From Betaproteobacteria bacterium (GTDB lineage: Bacteria; Pseudomonadota; Gammaproteobacteria; Burkholderiales; SG8-39): 64,000 nt of DNA. The stretch spans positions 1-64,000 of the forward strand of contig CANJRC010000007.1 of NCBI GenBank assembly GCA_947476535.1, given 5' to 3'. Shown one piece after another: positions 30,049 through 40,678 of this stretch (position 1 is the first letter of the stretch; the number at the start of each line of letters is the position of its first letter). The position numbers and the translations under genes were made by a program. Under the pieces are notes generated by a model. It saw only the letters and a program-made list of their open reading frames with translations, did no database searches and was not told the origin of the DNA.

Positions 30049-30885
30049 ATGCGCCCCAAGGATATCGTGACCGATCGCTACCTTGTGCTTGGCAATCCGG
30101 TGGCGCACTCGCAGTCGCCGCGCATCCATGCCGAATTTTCCCGTGCCACGGGAGAGGACATCGCGTACACGCGCCTCCTCGTACCGCTGGACGGCTTCGC
30201 GCAGGCGGTGGCGACATTGCGGGCCGATGGGTTTCGTGGCGCCAACGTCACGGTGCCGTTCAAGGAAGATGCCTTTCGCTGCGCCACGCGCCTGAGCGCG
30301 CGTGCCACTGCGGCGGGCGCGGTCAACACGCTGCGCTTCGATCCGGACGGCACTTTCGGCGACAACACCGACGGCTGCGGTCTGGTGACCGATCTGCGCA
30401 GCAATCTCGGCGTGCCCATCGCCGGGCGACGCGTGCTCCTCGTCGGTGCGGGGGGCGCCGCGCGCGGCGTGTTGCAACCGCTGCTCGCCGAGAACCCGGC
30501 AGGCCTGGTCATCGCGAACCGCACCTTGGCGCGCGCAGAGGCGCTGGCGGCACTGGGCGGCACGTTGGTGCGCCCCTCGACCCTGGAGGCGCTGGCCGGG
30601 GTCCGTTTCGACATCGTGATCAATTCGACGTCAGCCGGCATTGCGGGCGAAGTGCCTCCGCTCCCCGATGGCCTGTTCGCCGCGGGCGCCATGGCCTACG
30701 ACATGATGTACGGCAAGGGTACGGGCGCGGATCGCACCGCTTTCCTTGCCTGGGCGCAAACCCACGGCGCATCGGCCGGTGCGGATGGCCTGGGCATGCT
30801 GGTCGAGCAGGCAGCTGAAGCATTTTTCGTCTGGCGTGGCGTGCGTCCGGCCACGGCGCCGGTGCTTGCCATGCTGCGCGGATAG
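30049..30885 (+). CDS. aroE: Shikimate dehydrogenase (NADP+)
   Basis: YLVLGNPVAHSQSPRIHAEFS, GANVTVPFKEDAF, GDNTDGCGLVTDL. Confidence 0.95.
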   Translation: MRPKDIVTDRYLVLGNPVAHSQSPRIHAEFSRATGEDIAYTRLLVPLDGFAQAVATLRADGFRGANVTVPFKEDAFRCATRLSARATAAGAVNTLRFDPDGTFGDNTDGCGLVTDLRSNLGVPIAGRRVLLVGAGGAARGVLQPLLAENPAGLVIANRTLARAEALAALGGTLVRPSTLEALAGVRFDIVINSTSAGIAGEVPPLPDGLFAAGAMAYDMMYGKGTGADRTAFLAWAQTHGASAGADGLGMLVEQAAEAFFVWRGVRPATAPVLAMLRG

Positions 30886-30892
30886 GACCTGC

Positions 30893-31597
30893 GTGAGGGC
30901 CCTGGTGTGGATGTGGCGGGCGCTGGGCATTGTGGTTGGGGCACTGGTGATTGCCTTCGCCGTGCTACAGACCTGGTTTTTCCTGCACATCGTCTACCTG
31001 AAGTACCGCCCGCCGGGCAGCACCAGCTTCATGGACGCGCGTCTAGAGCAGTTGCGCGAAAAGGACCCGCGCGCGACGCTGAAGTACGTCTGGGCGGATT
31101 ACGGCAATGTTTCCGGCCAGCTCAAGCGCGCCATCGTCGCCGCCGAGGACATGAAGTTCGTCGACCATGAGGGCTTCGATTGGGACGGCATTCAGCGCGC
31201 GCTGGAGAAGAACCAGAAGAAGGGCAAGGCGGTGGCAGGCGGGTCCACTATCACCCAACAGCTGGCCAAGAACCTTTTTCTCTCCGGCGAACGCAGCTAC
31301 TTGCGCAAGGGCGAAGAGGCGATCATCACGCTGATGCTCGAGGCCGTGCTCGACAAGCGGCGCATCCTTGAGCTCTACCTCAACGTGGCGGAATGGGGTG
31401 TGGGCGTGTTCGGTGCCGAGGCCGCCGCGCGCCACTATTACGGGCAGGGAGCCGCGTTCATCGGCGCCGAGCAATCGGCGCGCCTCGCGGCGATGCTGCC
31501 GCGCCCCCAGTTTTACGACCGCAACCGCGATTCGGCCTATCTCGCGGGTTATGCAGAACGCATCCAGGGGCGCATGGGGGCATCGCAGATCCCATAG
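30893..31597 (+). CDS. mtgA: Monofunctional biosynthetic peptidoglycan transglycosylase
   Basis: AAEDMKFVDHEGFDWDGIQRALEKN, GGSTITQQLAKNLFLSGERSYLRKGEEAIITLMLE; GTG start inferred. Confidence 0.94.
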   Translation: MRALVWMWRALGIVVGALVIAFAVLQTWFFLHIVYLKYRPPGSTSFMDARLEQLREKDPRATLKYVWADYGNVSGQLKRAIVAAEDMKFVDHEGFDWDGIQRALEKNQKKGKAVAGGSTITQQLAKNLFLSGERSYLRKGEEAIITLMLEAVLDKRRILELYLNVAEWGVGVFGAEAAARHYYGQGAAFIGAEQSARLAAMLPRPQFYDRNRDSAYLAGYAERIQGRMGASQIP

Positions 31598-31798
31598 GGC
31601 GGTAACATATAAAATACTGCCAAATAAAATTTGTATAGACTGACTGTATGGCATTTATCCACAGATTGCTGTCATTTTATGACGTCATTAATGTGCGGTT
31701 GTGCGACCCGGGTTTGTCCCCTTCTTTCTGATTGATTCAGGTTTTCGCGGCGGCTGCCGATAGTCAGGAAGACGGCACACAATCCTGCGGGGACTGGC

Positions 31799-32669
31799 AT
31801 GTATGTGGAAGACGACAATAGCAACCTGGTGATGATGGATCACGACGAATTGGTGGACCGGGCGGAGCCCCACGCACGGGAAATCCGCATCCCTCCCTGC
31901 CCCGACATCCTGCTGCGTTTTGTCGGAGAAATGGGCGCGCCGGCGCCTGTCCGCGCTCATCGGCAGCGATGTCGCCTTGTCTGCATCGCTGCTGAAAACC
32001 GTGAATGCCGCGTTCTACCGGCTGGCGGCGCGCGCGTCCACGGTCCAACAGGCGCTGGCCGTCCTGGGGCTGCGCGCCAGTGCCAACCTGATCGCAGGGT
32101 TGCTGCTGCGCGAGGTTTTTCCGGTTGGGGCCAACCCGCTGTTGCGGAATTTCTGGGACAGTACGTCCGCGCTGGCGCAATGCGCTGCGGGCTTGGCCTC
32201 TCGGGTCGAGGGCATCACGCCGGACGAGGCCCATACCTACATCCTGTTTCGCGACTGCGGCATTGCGGTCATGATCGGGCAGTTTTCCGATTACGGCGAC
32301 ATCGTCGATCTATTCCGCGACACCCCGGGCGAGCGCGTCACCGCAGTCGAGCTCAACCGCTATCGCTACCATCACGCGCGCGTGGGTTACTCGTTCACGC
32401 GCAACTGGATGCTGCCGGAAACCCTGTGCCTGTCCATCCTGCATCACCACGACTTCGGGATGTTGGGTGATGACATGCCGGATTACGGCACGGTCAATCA
32501 CAAGCTCGTCGCCTTCGGCCTGTTGGCAGACCAGGTGCTGGCATTGCGCGCAGGCGACGGCCTGTGTCCGGACTGGGCGCCGCAGGAGCAATTCGTCCTC
32601 GAGACATTGCAGTTTTGCTCCGAGGACATCGTTGCGCTGGTCGGGGAAGAGGACCTTGCCGAGGCATAG
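31799..32669 (+). pseudogene. HDOD-domain protein split by an apparent frameshift
   Basis: Frame of 31799 carries EIRIPPCPDILLRFVGEMGAPAP, then homology moves to the frame of 31920 (RRLSALIGSDVALSASLLKTVNAAFYRL...LSILHHHDF); change of +1 nt. Confidence 0.75.
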
Positions 32670-32833
32670 TGCAGCTGGACTGCCGTCTGGGAAAGCGCGT
32701 CGCAAACGGTCGTTGCTGATACTCTTGCGCGCATGTCAGCGCGCGCCCGTCCTCTCCATCCCGCCGTTTTCCCGGAGCACAGCACTTCGGGCGTGACAGA
32801 CAGCTTGCGTTGAGTGCTCCACAACGCATCGCC

Positions 32834-34087
32834 ATGCTCGCGCCATTCCAGGTGCGCAGCTTCCGCTTCCTGTGGCCCGCGGAACTGGCGACCTCCTGGG
32901 CGCTGGAAATGGAAACGATCATCCTTGGCTGGTATGTACTGGTCGAGACCGGGTCGGTAATGCTGCTTGCCGTGTTTGGTGCGTTGATGTATTTCGGCGC
33001 ACTGCTCTCGCCGGTATTCGGCCTTCTGGGGGACCGTATCGGTCACCGCAACTTGTTGTGTGTCACGCGCGCCTGCGCGGTGATGCTGGCACTCACGGTG
33101 ATGACGCTGTCATTCACCCATCAGCTCACCGCAATTCTGGTGCTGGTGGTGGCCACCCTGGTCAGCGTTACTCGGGTGGCGGACCTCGTCACCCGTTATG
33201 CGCTCAGTGGCGAGATCATGCCGCCGGGACTGCTCATGGGTGCGATGGGCATTTCGCGCGCCAATGTGGATTCGGCGCGGGTCGCCGGAGCGCTCGCGGG
33301 TGCCGGCGCGGTGGCCGCATTCGGCATCGGCCCCGCCTACGCGGTGATTACCTGTTTCTATGCCGTCAGCTTTCTCCTGACCCTGGGCGTGCGCGAGGGC
33401 GCCCGCCCGTCCCAACCCAGCGTCGGCGCGGTTCAGGGCGGTGCCCTTGCGACGGTGCGGGCCTCGCCATGGCGCGAACTTCGCGAGGCCGTCGCCTACG
33501 TGCGCACCCAGCCGGCACTGCTGGCGGCCACGGCGCTCGCTTTCCTGGTCAACTTCACGTCTTACCCGGTGTTCTTCGGGCTGTTGCCGTACGTGGCGAA
33601 GAACGTCTATGGCGTGGGCCAGACCGAACTGGGCTACATGGCTGCGAGCTTCGGCTTCGGTAGCTTGATCGGTTCCGTGGTGCTGGGAGCAACCCATATT
33701 GCGGCGCGAACGGCGCGTGTCATGGTTGTCGCCGGCCTTGTCTGGCACCTGCTCCTGCTGGCGTTCGCCAATGTGCAGAACCTGCCGGCAGGCATCGCCT
33801 TGCTGATGCTATGCGGTATGGTGCAAAGCGTCTGCGTTACACCGATCGCCGTGGTGATGTTGCGTTGCGCCGGCGAGCAGTTCCGCGGCCGCGTCATGGG
33901 GCTGCGGATGCTGATGATCTATGGGTTGCCGATCGGCCTGTTTGCCATCGGGCCGCTGATTAGCCGATTTGGCTTCGCCGCCATCGCCAGCCTGTATGCC
34001 TTGATCGGCATCCTGGTCATCCTGCTGATCACCCTGCGCTGGCGCGCGGCGGTGTGGAGCCTGAACGCGCCCGCGAACGCGCGCTAG
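32834..34087 (+). CDS. MFS transporter (EntS-like topology)
   Basis: FRFLWPAELATSWALEMETIILGWYVL, FGALLSPVFGLLGDRIGHRNLL; upstream TTG at 32810 also possible. Confidence 0.82.
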   Translation: MLAPFQVRSFRFLWPAELATSWALEMETIILGWYVLVETGSVMLLAVFGALMYFGALLSPVFGLLGDRIGHRNLLCVTRACAVMLALTVMTLSFTHQLTAILVLVVATLVSVTRVADLVTRYALSGEIMPPGLLMGAMGISRANVDSARVAGALAGAGAVAAFGIGPAYAVITCFYAVSFLLTLGVREGARPSQPSVGAVQGGALATVRASPWRELREAVAYVRTQPALLAATALAFLVNFTSYPVFFGLLPYVAKNVYGVGQTELGYMAASFGFGSLIGSVVLGATHIAARTARVMVVAGLVWHLLLLAFANVQNLPAGIALLMLCGMVQSVCVTPIAVVMLRCAGEQFRGRVMGLRMLMIYGLPIGLFAIGPLISRFGFAAIASLYALIGILVILLITLRWRAAVWSLNAPANAR

Positions 34088-34103
34088 CTGGAGGGACGGC
34101 GTC

Positions 34104-35252
34104 TTACAGGGTGCGCAGTCGTGCCGTCGCCAGATCCAGCGTCTCGTCCTTCTTGGCAAAGCAAAAGCGCACCACGCGCCGCTCCACCGGCTTGTCGTAG
34201 AACGCCGCGACGGGGATTGCCGCGACCTTCAGTTCGACCGTGAGACGGCGCGCGAAGGCCTCCTCGCTTTCATCGCTGATGGCCGAATAGTCGACCACCT
34301 GAAAATAAGTGCCGGGGCAGGGCAGCAAGCGGAAACGGGAGCCTGCGAGCGCCGAGCGAAAACGGTCGCGCTTGGCCTGGTAGAAGGCGGGCAGGGTCTC
34401 GTAGGGTGCCGGGTCGCGCAGGAACCCCGCCAGCGCATGCTGCATCGGCGTGGACACCGAGAACACGTTGAACTGGTGCACCTTGCGAAACTCTGCGCTC
34501 AGGACGGCTGGAGCACAGCAATAGCCGATCTTCCAGCCGGTGACATGGAAGGTCTTGCCGAACGAGGACACCACGAATGAGCGCTCGGCGAGCGCCGGGC
34601 GCCGTGCCACGCTCTGGTGCTCCAGGCCGTCGAAGATGATGTGTTCGTAGACTTCGTCGGACACGATCAGGATGCTGGTGTCGTGGACAATGGCTTCCAG
34701 CGCATCCAGGTCTGCGGCCGAGAACACCGCCCCGCTCGGATTGTGCGGCGAGTTGAGCATGATCATGCGCGTGCGCGGCGTGATTGCTGCGCGTACGCGG
34801 TCCCATGGCACGCTGTAGTCGGCGGGATTGAGCGCCACCGGCACCGCGCGCCCGCCCGCAAGGCGGATGGCCGGTACGTAGCTGTCGTAGACAGGCTCGA
34901 GCACGATGACCTCGTCCCCCGGATGCACCGCGCACAGGATGGCGGTGAGCAGCGCCTGCGTCGCCCCGGCGGTGACCGTGATCTCGGTATTCGGGTCATA
35001 GGCGTGACCGTAGCTGCGCTGCACCTTGGCGGCTATGGCTTCGCGCAGCGCCGGGATGCCGGTCATCGGCGCGTACTGGTTGTGCCCGGCGCGCATCGCC
35101 TCGGTGACCAGCGCGTGCAGGCGCGGATCGCTGTCGAAATCGGGGAAGCCCTGCCCCAGGTTGATGGCGCCGTGCTGCGTCGCCAGTTGCGACATGACCG
35201 TGAAGATGGTGGTCCCGACTTCCGGGAGACGTGAGGAAATGTGCGGTGTCAT
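34104..35252 (-). CDS. PLP-dependent aminotransferase, methionine aminotransferase-like
   Basis: INLGQGFPDFDSDPRLHALV, MLNSPHNPSGAVFS, VSSFGKTFHVTGWKIGYCCAP. Confidence 0.9.
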   Translation of the reverse strand: MTPHISSRLPEVGTTIFTVMSQLATQHGAINLGQGFPDFDSDPRLHALVTEAMRAGHNQYAPMTGIPALREAIAAKVQRSYGHAYDPNTEITVTAGATQALLTAILCAVHPGDEVIVLEPVYDSYVPAIRLAGGRAVPVALNPADYSVPWDRVRAAITPRTRMIMLNSPHNPSGAVFSAADLDALEAIVHDTSILIVSDEVYEHIIFDGLEHQSVARRPALAERSFVVSSFGKTFHVTGWKIGYCCAPAVLSAEFRKVHQFNVFSVSTPMQHALAGFLRDPAPYETLPAFYQAKRDRFRSALAGSRFRLLPCPGTYFQVVDYSAISDESEEAFARRLTVELKVAAIPVAAFYDKPVERRVVRFCFAKKDETLDLATARLRTL

Positions 35253-35291
35253 GGTGCGAGGCCTATGGTGCAAGTAGCGGGGATTCTAGGG

Positions 35292-36608
35292 TCAGCTGAC
35301 GATTTGCGCGCGCGCCGCGGCCGCCTCGCGCCCGCGGCGCGCGTCCACGCCAAAGAGCAGTGCCAAACCCACCAGAAAGAACGCGCCGGTCACCAGCATG
35401 GCAAGGCGATGATTTCCCGCGGACACCCAGGTCACCGTGCCGTAGGTCAGTGGCCCGAGGATGGATGAGAGCTTAACCGCCAGTCCCCACAGGCCGAAGA
35501 ACTCGGCATGCCGGTCCGCCGGGCTCAGCCAGCCCACCAGCGCGCGCCCGGCCGATTGCGATGAACCCAGGCAGATACCGGCGATGTTGGCGGCGACCCA
35601 AAACGATGCGCGCGTCTCCGACTGCCATGCGATCAGCGTCATGACGATCCAGCCCATGAGGGTCCAGGCGATGGCTGACACGTGTCCGATGCGGTCCTGC
35701 ACATAGCCGAAGGCGAAGGCACCCAGCGCGGCGGTCAGGTTGACCAGCAGGATCAGCACGATGGTGTCGCCGGTGGAAAAGCCCAGCGCCTGTTCGGCAT
35801 AGATCGCGGCCAGCGCGATGACGGTCTGGATGCCCGCCTGGTAGAACACGAGGCACAGCAGGAAGCGGCGCAGGTCCCGGTAGCGCGTCGCATTGCGCAG
35901 GGTCTCGCGCACGCGGGCATAGGCCTCACGCATCGCCCCAGCCGCAGCGGGGCGCGCGGCTCCGCGCTCGCGCAGGAACAGGAAGGTCGGCAGGCTGGCG
36001 ATGAGGAACAGACCTGCGGTAATCAGCATGATGGTCGGCACGAACTCGGCGCCTGCCTGGCCCAGCGCGCGCGCATGGTTCACCCAGGCGAGTGCCGCGC
36101 CCAGCGAGACTATGCCGCCCAGGTAGCCGAGGCTCCAGCCCCAGCCCGACACCTTGCCCAATGCCTCTCCGCGTGCCAGTTCCGGCAGGAATGCGGCGGC
36201 GATGTTCTCGCCGGTGCCGAAGAAGAAATTCGACAGCACGATGAACAGCATGGCCAGCGCCACGTCGCCGGGTCCGGCCAGCGACAGCGCGGCGGTGAAG
36301 ACGATGCAGCCGGCCGTGGTGATGGCAAGGATGCGTTTCTTCGCCGCATGCGCGTCGGCCCAGGCGCCGATGAAAGGCGCCGAGACCAGGATGGCTCCAT
36401 AGGAGATCGACAGCGCCGCAGTCCATGCGAACGTCGCCCACGCTGCCTTGCCCGCGATGCCGGAGACGAACCAGGCGTTGTAGATGGCGGTGATCACCAC
36501 CGTCGTGTAACCCGAATTCGCGAAGTCGTACATGGCCCAACCGACGACCTCCCTGGGGCGCACGTCGTCGGCGAGTTGCTGTTCCGAGCGCATGTCGTTT
36601 CCCGACAC
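35292..36608 (-). CDS. UMF1/Atg22-like MFS transporter
   Basis: VVGWAMYDFANSGYTTVVITAIYNAWFVSGIAG is the UMF1 N-terminal signature. Confidence 0.88.
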   Translation of the reverse strand: MSGNDMRSEQQLADDVRPREVVGWAMYDFANSGYTTVVITAIYNAWFVSGIAGKAAWATFAWTAALSISYGAILVSAPFIGAWADAHAAKKRILAITTAGCIVFTAALSLAGPGDVALAMLFIVLSNFFFGTGENIAAAFLPELARGEALGKVSGWGWSLGYLGGIVSLGAALAWVNHARALGQAGAEFVPTIMLITAGLFLIASLPTFLFLRERGAARPAAAGAMREAYARVRETLRNATRYRDLRRFLLCLVFYQAGIQTVIALAAIYAEQALGFSTGDTIVLILLVNLTAALGAFAFGYVQDRIGHVSAIAWTLMGWIVMTLIAWQSETRASFWVAANIAGICLGSSQSAGRALVGWLSPADRHAEFFGLWGLAVKLSSILGPLTYGTVTWVSAGNHRLAMLVTGAFFLVGLALLFGVDARRGREAAAARAQIVS

Positions 36609-36617
36609 TCGGCAGGA

Positions 36618-37988
36618 TCAGGAGATCCGTTCCTGAACCTTGGGGTCGAGCAACCGACGGTTGGCCCGTGCCTCGAAGTACTTCAGGGCAAGATGGGTAC
36701 CCCAGCCGATGAGGGCGGATCCGATCAGGAACCCGGCATAGGCTACCGGCCAGCCCACGTTGTATTCCTTCGTCATCATCGAGAACTCGGACATCCCGCC
36801 GATCCCGGCAAGGATGTTGATCGGCATGAAGATGATGCTGAGGCTGGTTAATTTCGAAACGCGCTTGTTCTGATTGATATTGATGAAGCCGACGGTGGCA
36901 TCCATCAGGAAGTTGATCTTGCCGAACAGGAATGTTGTGTGGCCATCCAGCGACTCGATGTCCCGCACGATTTCGCGCGCTTCATCATGTTGCTCGGGAC
37001 TCAACGATTTTCCCCGCATCAGGAACGACAGCGCGCGACGCGTATCCAACACATTGCGCCGGATGCGACCATTGAGGTCCTCGCTTCGTGCGATCTCGGA
37101 CAGGATCCGGGCCGCAGCGTCGTCGGTAACCTGGGGATTCAGCACTCGCTTGCTTGCCGCCTCGAGTTCGGCGTAGACATCCTCCAGAGCATCCGCAGAG
37201 TATTCCGCGTCGGCAGCATAGAGGTCCAGCAGCACGTCCTTGCCCTCGGTAACGTAGCCGGGCTGAGTGCGAGCCCGCAGTCTTTGCAAGCGGAAGACAG
37301 GCAGTTCCTCCTTGCGCACGGAGAACAGGATGTCCTTGTGCAGGATAAAGGCCACAGCGATGGTCTGCGCTTTATTGTCGGCATCCAGCAGAAAGTCGGA
37401 ATGCAGGTGGATTTCGCCATTATCCTCGACATAAAAGCGTGCGCTCGCCTCCAGGTCGGTGAGGCTTTCGGGATCAGGAAGGTCGAGCCCGAAGAATTCT
37501 CCGACCCAGTAGCGCATCTCAGCGGACGGCGCCAGGAGATCGACCCAGATCGGCTTCACGCCGGAAAGGTCCGCTTTGTTCATCACTTTTACCTGACGAA
37601 GCCTGCCGTCGTGCAGTTCGAACACGTTGAGCGATACCTTGTTGCTCTGGTGACTCGATGCGTTGACCAGCTCTTCGCGCACTTCATCTAGGACAAGAAG
37701 CAGGATGCTGTCGAGGCGATCAACCTTGATCTGCTCCCAGGCCAGCAGGCGATCCTCGGGGGACATTGCTTCGAGGATGCGCGCCGTGTCGACTGGGTCT
37801 AGACGGTTGAGCAGCTGACCTAGTTCGTTCAGGTTCTGCTTCTGCACGATATTTTCGACCAACCCGTGCCTGGGCATTTCCTGCCGGTTGACCAGGTTCT
37901 CAACCAGTCGATGGCGTGAGAGCAGGCGCTGCGCCTCATTCAGGTGCCCCGTCAACCGGTCGAAATCTGAATTGTTTGGATCGATCAA
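36618..37988 (-). CDS. CorA-family divalent cation transporter with MgtE_N-like N-terminal segment
   Basis: C-terminal two TMs with IFMPINILAGIGGMSEFSMM; N-terminal LGQLLNRLDPVDTARILEAMSPEDRLLAWEQI. Confidence 0.85.
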   Translation of the reverse strand: MIDPNNSDFDRLTGHLNEAQRLLSRHRLVENLVNRQEMPRHGLVENIVQKQNLNELGQLLNRLDPVDTARILEAMSPEDRLLAWEQIKVDRLDSILLLVLDEVREELVNASSHQSNKVSLNVFELHDGRLRQVKVMNKADLSGVKPIWVDLLAPSAEMRYWVGEFFGLDLPDPESLTDLEASARFYVEDNGEIHLHSDFLLDADNKAQTIAVAFILHKDILFSVRKEELPVFRLQRLRARTQPGYVTEGKDVLLDLYAADAEYSADALEDVYAELEAASKRVLNPQVTDDAAARILSEIARSEDLNGRIRRNVLDTRRALSFLMRGKSLSPEQHDEAREIVRDIESLDGHTTFLFGKINFLMDATVGFININQNKRVSKLTSLSIIFMPINILAGIGGMSEFSMMTKEYNVGWPVAYAGFLIGSALIGWGTHLALKYFEARANRRLLDPKVQERIS

Positions 37989-38251
37989 TGTATTCTCATG
38001 TGTTCAAGCGCTTCCTCGCGCCGCCAAGGATAGCCGAAGCAAGGCGCAGGTTGTTACTTGAGACGGCAAAATGAAGTGGCGCGGGAGAAGCAATGCCTGG
38101 TGGAGCGGATAGCAGGAGCATGGTTGTCACCTCATGCAGCGTCGAATGCCGGCGTCGTGTTTTGAAGGTTAGAATTGGTCGCAAGGACTCGATGGTCGGA
38201 GTATGCTAGGCCAGCGAACTGCCCAGATAAAAACCTGACTGGAGGGAACGA

Positions 38252-38677
38252 ATGCTCAACGAGTTCAAGCAATTCGCCATGCGCGGCAACGTGGTCGACC
38301 TGGCGGTCGGCGTCATCATCGGCGCGGCTTTCGGCAAGATCGTCGATTCGCTGGTGAAGGACATCATCATGCCGCCGATCGGCCTCATCCTTGGCAAGGT
38401 GGATTTTTCCAACATCTTTCTCGTGATGAGGGACGGCGTGACGCCAGGCCCCTACTTGAGCGTGGATGCGGCGCAGAAGGCGGGGGCGGTGACGCTCAAC
38501 TATGGCCTGTTCTTCAACACCGCGATCTCGTTCATCATCGTTGCCTGGGCGGTGTTTCTGATGATCAAGGCGATGAACAAGTTGAATCGCGCCGCGCCGC
38601 CGGCGCCCATCGCACCCGCCGAGCCGGCCGAGGAAGTCAAGTTGCTGCGCGAGATCCGCGACTCGCTGAAAAAATAA
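38252..38677 (+). CDS. mscL: Large-conductance mechanosensitive channel
   Basis: [48 protein letters not shown]. Confidence 0.97.
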   Translation: MLNEFKQFAMRGNVVDLAVGVIIGAAFGKIVDSLVKDIIMPPIGLILGKVDFSNIFLVMRDGVTPGPYLSVDAAQKAGAVTLNYGLFFNTAISFIIVAWAVFLMIKAMNKLNRAAPPAPIAPAEPAEEVKLLREIRDSLKK

Positions 38678-38735
38678 TTACTATCAATCCTGTGTAATAA
38701 GCCCTGTTCTGCATAGCTAACCAACCGAATAATTA

Positions 38736-40031
38736 TCAGGGGTTGATTTTCGCGATGGCGGCGAAAGCGGCTTCGGCCGCGCTGAGCGTCTCGCGGATTT
38801 CCGCCTCGCCATGCGCGGCGCCGACGAAGCCCGCTTCATAGGCCGAGGGCGCAAGGTAGATGCCGGCCTCGAGCATGGCGTGGAAGAAGCGGTTGAAGCG
38901 CTCCTTGTCGCATTGCATGACCTCGGCGAAGCTCGCGGGGATCTTGTCGCGAAAGTACAGGCCGAACATGCTTCCCACGCTTTGCGCCGAGAACGCGATG
39001 TCGTAATGGGCGGCCGCACCCATGAGGCCATCGACGAGCAGTTTTGCGGTGTAGGTCACGCGGTCGAAGAATCCCGGCGCCTGCAGCGCGCGCAAGGTGG
39101 CGAGGCCCGCGGCCACGGCTACCGGATTGCCTGACAGCGTTCCCGCCTGGTACACACCGCCCAGGGGGGCGATGTGATTCATGATGTCGCGCCGGCCGCC
39201 GAAGGCGCCCACCGGCATGCCGCCGCCGATGACCTTGCCCAGCGTGATGAGATCGGCGCGGATGCCGTAGAGGCCCTGCGCGCCCTGCGGGCCGACGCGA
39301 AAACCGGTCATGACTTCATCGAAGATCAGCACCGAGCCGTGCTGCGTGCACAGCGCACGCATCTCGGTGAGGAAGGCCGGGTCGGGCGCGACGAGGTTCA
39401 TGTTGCCGGCGACGGGTTCGACGATGACGCAGGCAATCCGGTCGCCGATGTCCTTGAAGGTGCGGCGCAGCTCTTCGGTGTCGTTGTAGCTGAGCACTAT
39501 GGTGTGTTGCGCCACTTCGGCTGGCACGCCCGAAGAGGAAGGTTGGCCCAGCGTCAATGCGCCCGAGCCCGCCTTGACCAGCAGGCTGTCGGCGTGGCCG
39601 TGGTAGCAGCCTTCGAACTTCACGATGAGGCTGCGCCCGGTGAAGCCGCGCGCAAGCCTCAACGCGCTCATGGTGGCCTCGGTCCCCGAGCTGACCAGCC
39701 GCACCAGTTCCATGCTGGGCACCATCTTGATCAGCGTTTCCGCCATCTCGATTTCGAGCTCGGTGGGTGCGCCGAACGAGAGCCCTGACTTGGCGACTTT
39801 GCGCACCGCGTGCACCACGTCCGGATGGGCATGGCCGAGCAGCAGCGGGCCCCAGGAGCCGACGTAGTCGATATAGGAGCGATCGTCTGCATCCCAGATG
39901 CGCGCGCCTTCGCCGCGGGTGATGAAGCGCGGCGTGCCGCCGACCGACTTGAACGCCCGCACAGGCGAATTCACGCCGCCGGGGATGCTCTTCTGGGCGC
40001 GGGCAAACAAGGTTTCGTTGCGCGATATCAT
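38736..40031 (-). CDS. hemL: Glutamate-1-semialdehyde 2,1-aminomutase
   Basis: [75 protein letters not shown]. Confidence 0.97.
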   Translation of the reverse strand: MISRNETLFARAQKSIPGGVNSPVRAFKSVGGTPRFITRGEGARIWDADDRSYIDYVGSWGPLLLGHAHPDVVHAVRKVAKSGLSFGAPTELEIEMAETLIKMVPSMELVRLVSSGTEATMSALRLARGFTGRSLIVKFEGCYHGHADSLLVKAGSGALTLGQPSSSGVPAEVAQHTIVLSYNDTEELRRTFKDIGDRIACVIVEPVAGNMNLVAPDPAFLTEMRALCTQHGSVLIFDEVMTGFRVGPQGAQGLYGIRADLITLGKVIGGGMPVGAFGGRRDIMNHIAPLGGVYQAGTLSGNPVAVAAGLATLRALQAPGFFDRVTYTAKLLVDGLMGAAAHYDIAFSAQSVGSMFGLYFRDKIPASFAEVMQCDKERFNRFFHAMLEAGIYLAPSAYEAGFVGAAHGEAEIRETLSAAEAAFAAIAKINP

Positions 40032-40678
40032 GGGTGTCGGTTCTCTTTGAACAGGGAAAGGAAGCGGCGAGCGGTCGCGGCGATGTCGGGGGCGCCAAAC
40101 AGTGCCGTGATCACGGCGACGGCATCGACGCCGGCCGCGATGAGCTGCGGGGCATTGGTTTCGGTGATGCCGCCGATCGCGATTACCGGTACTCCCAGCG
40201 TCGCGCGCGCCTGCGCGTAGAGCGCGAGCGGAGCACTCACCGCATCGGGTTTCGTGGTCGAGGCGAATGCGGCGCCGAAGGCTACGTGGTCGGCCCCTGC
40301 ATCGCGTGCCGCGAGCGCGAGCTCGAATCGGTTGTAGCAGGAAGCGCCGAGCAGCCTGCTGGCGCCCAGTGCGCGGCGTGCCGCCGCGATGTCCCCGTCT
40401 TTAGCCCCGAGGTGCAGGCCGTCGGCGTCGATGTCGAGCGCCAGATCCAGGTGATCGTTGATGATCAGCGGGACGCCGTGCTGCCGGCACGGCGCGGCAA
40501 GCGCGAGCGCCTGTTCACGGCGCAGGGCGTGATCGGCGATCTTGTTGCGATACTGGATCGCGGAGGCGCCGCCTTCGAGTGCTGCATGCACCATCGCGCA
40601 GAGAGTGACTGTATCGGCTTCGTCGGGCGTTACCGCGTAAAAGCCTTTAATCGTTGCGCCCATCGCTGAGCCCATCGC
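40028..40678 (-). CDS. thiE: Thiamine-phosphate synthase
   Basis: [59 protein letters not shown]; precise start uncertain because of overlap with thiD. Confidence 0.92.
   Translation of the reverse strand, partial: AMGSAMGATIKGFYAVTPDEADTVTLCAMVHAALEGGASAIQYRNKIADHALRREQALALAAPCRQHGVPLIINDHLDLALDIDADGLHLGAKDGDIAAARRALGASRLLGASCYNRFELALAARDAGADHVAFGAAFASTTKPDAVSAPLALYAQARATLGVPVIAIGGITETNAPQLIAAGVDAVAVITALFGAPDIAATARRFLSLFKENRHP

Noticed and set aside
31799-32470. 223-aa ORF taken as an intact protein
   Set aside because: After about residue 50 it reads out of the HDOD frame (Arg-rich nonsense); only its first part belongs to the gene
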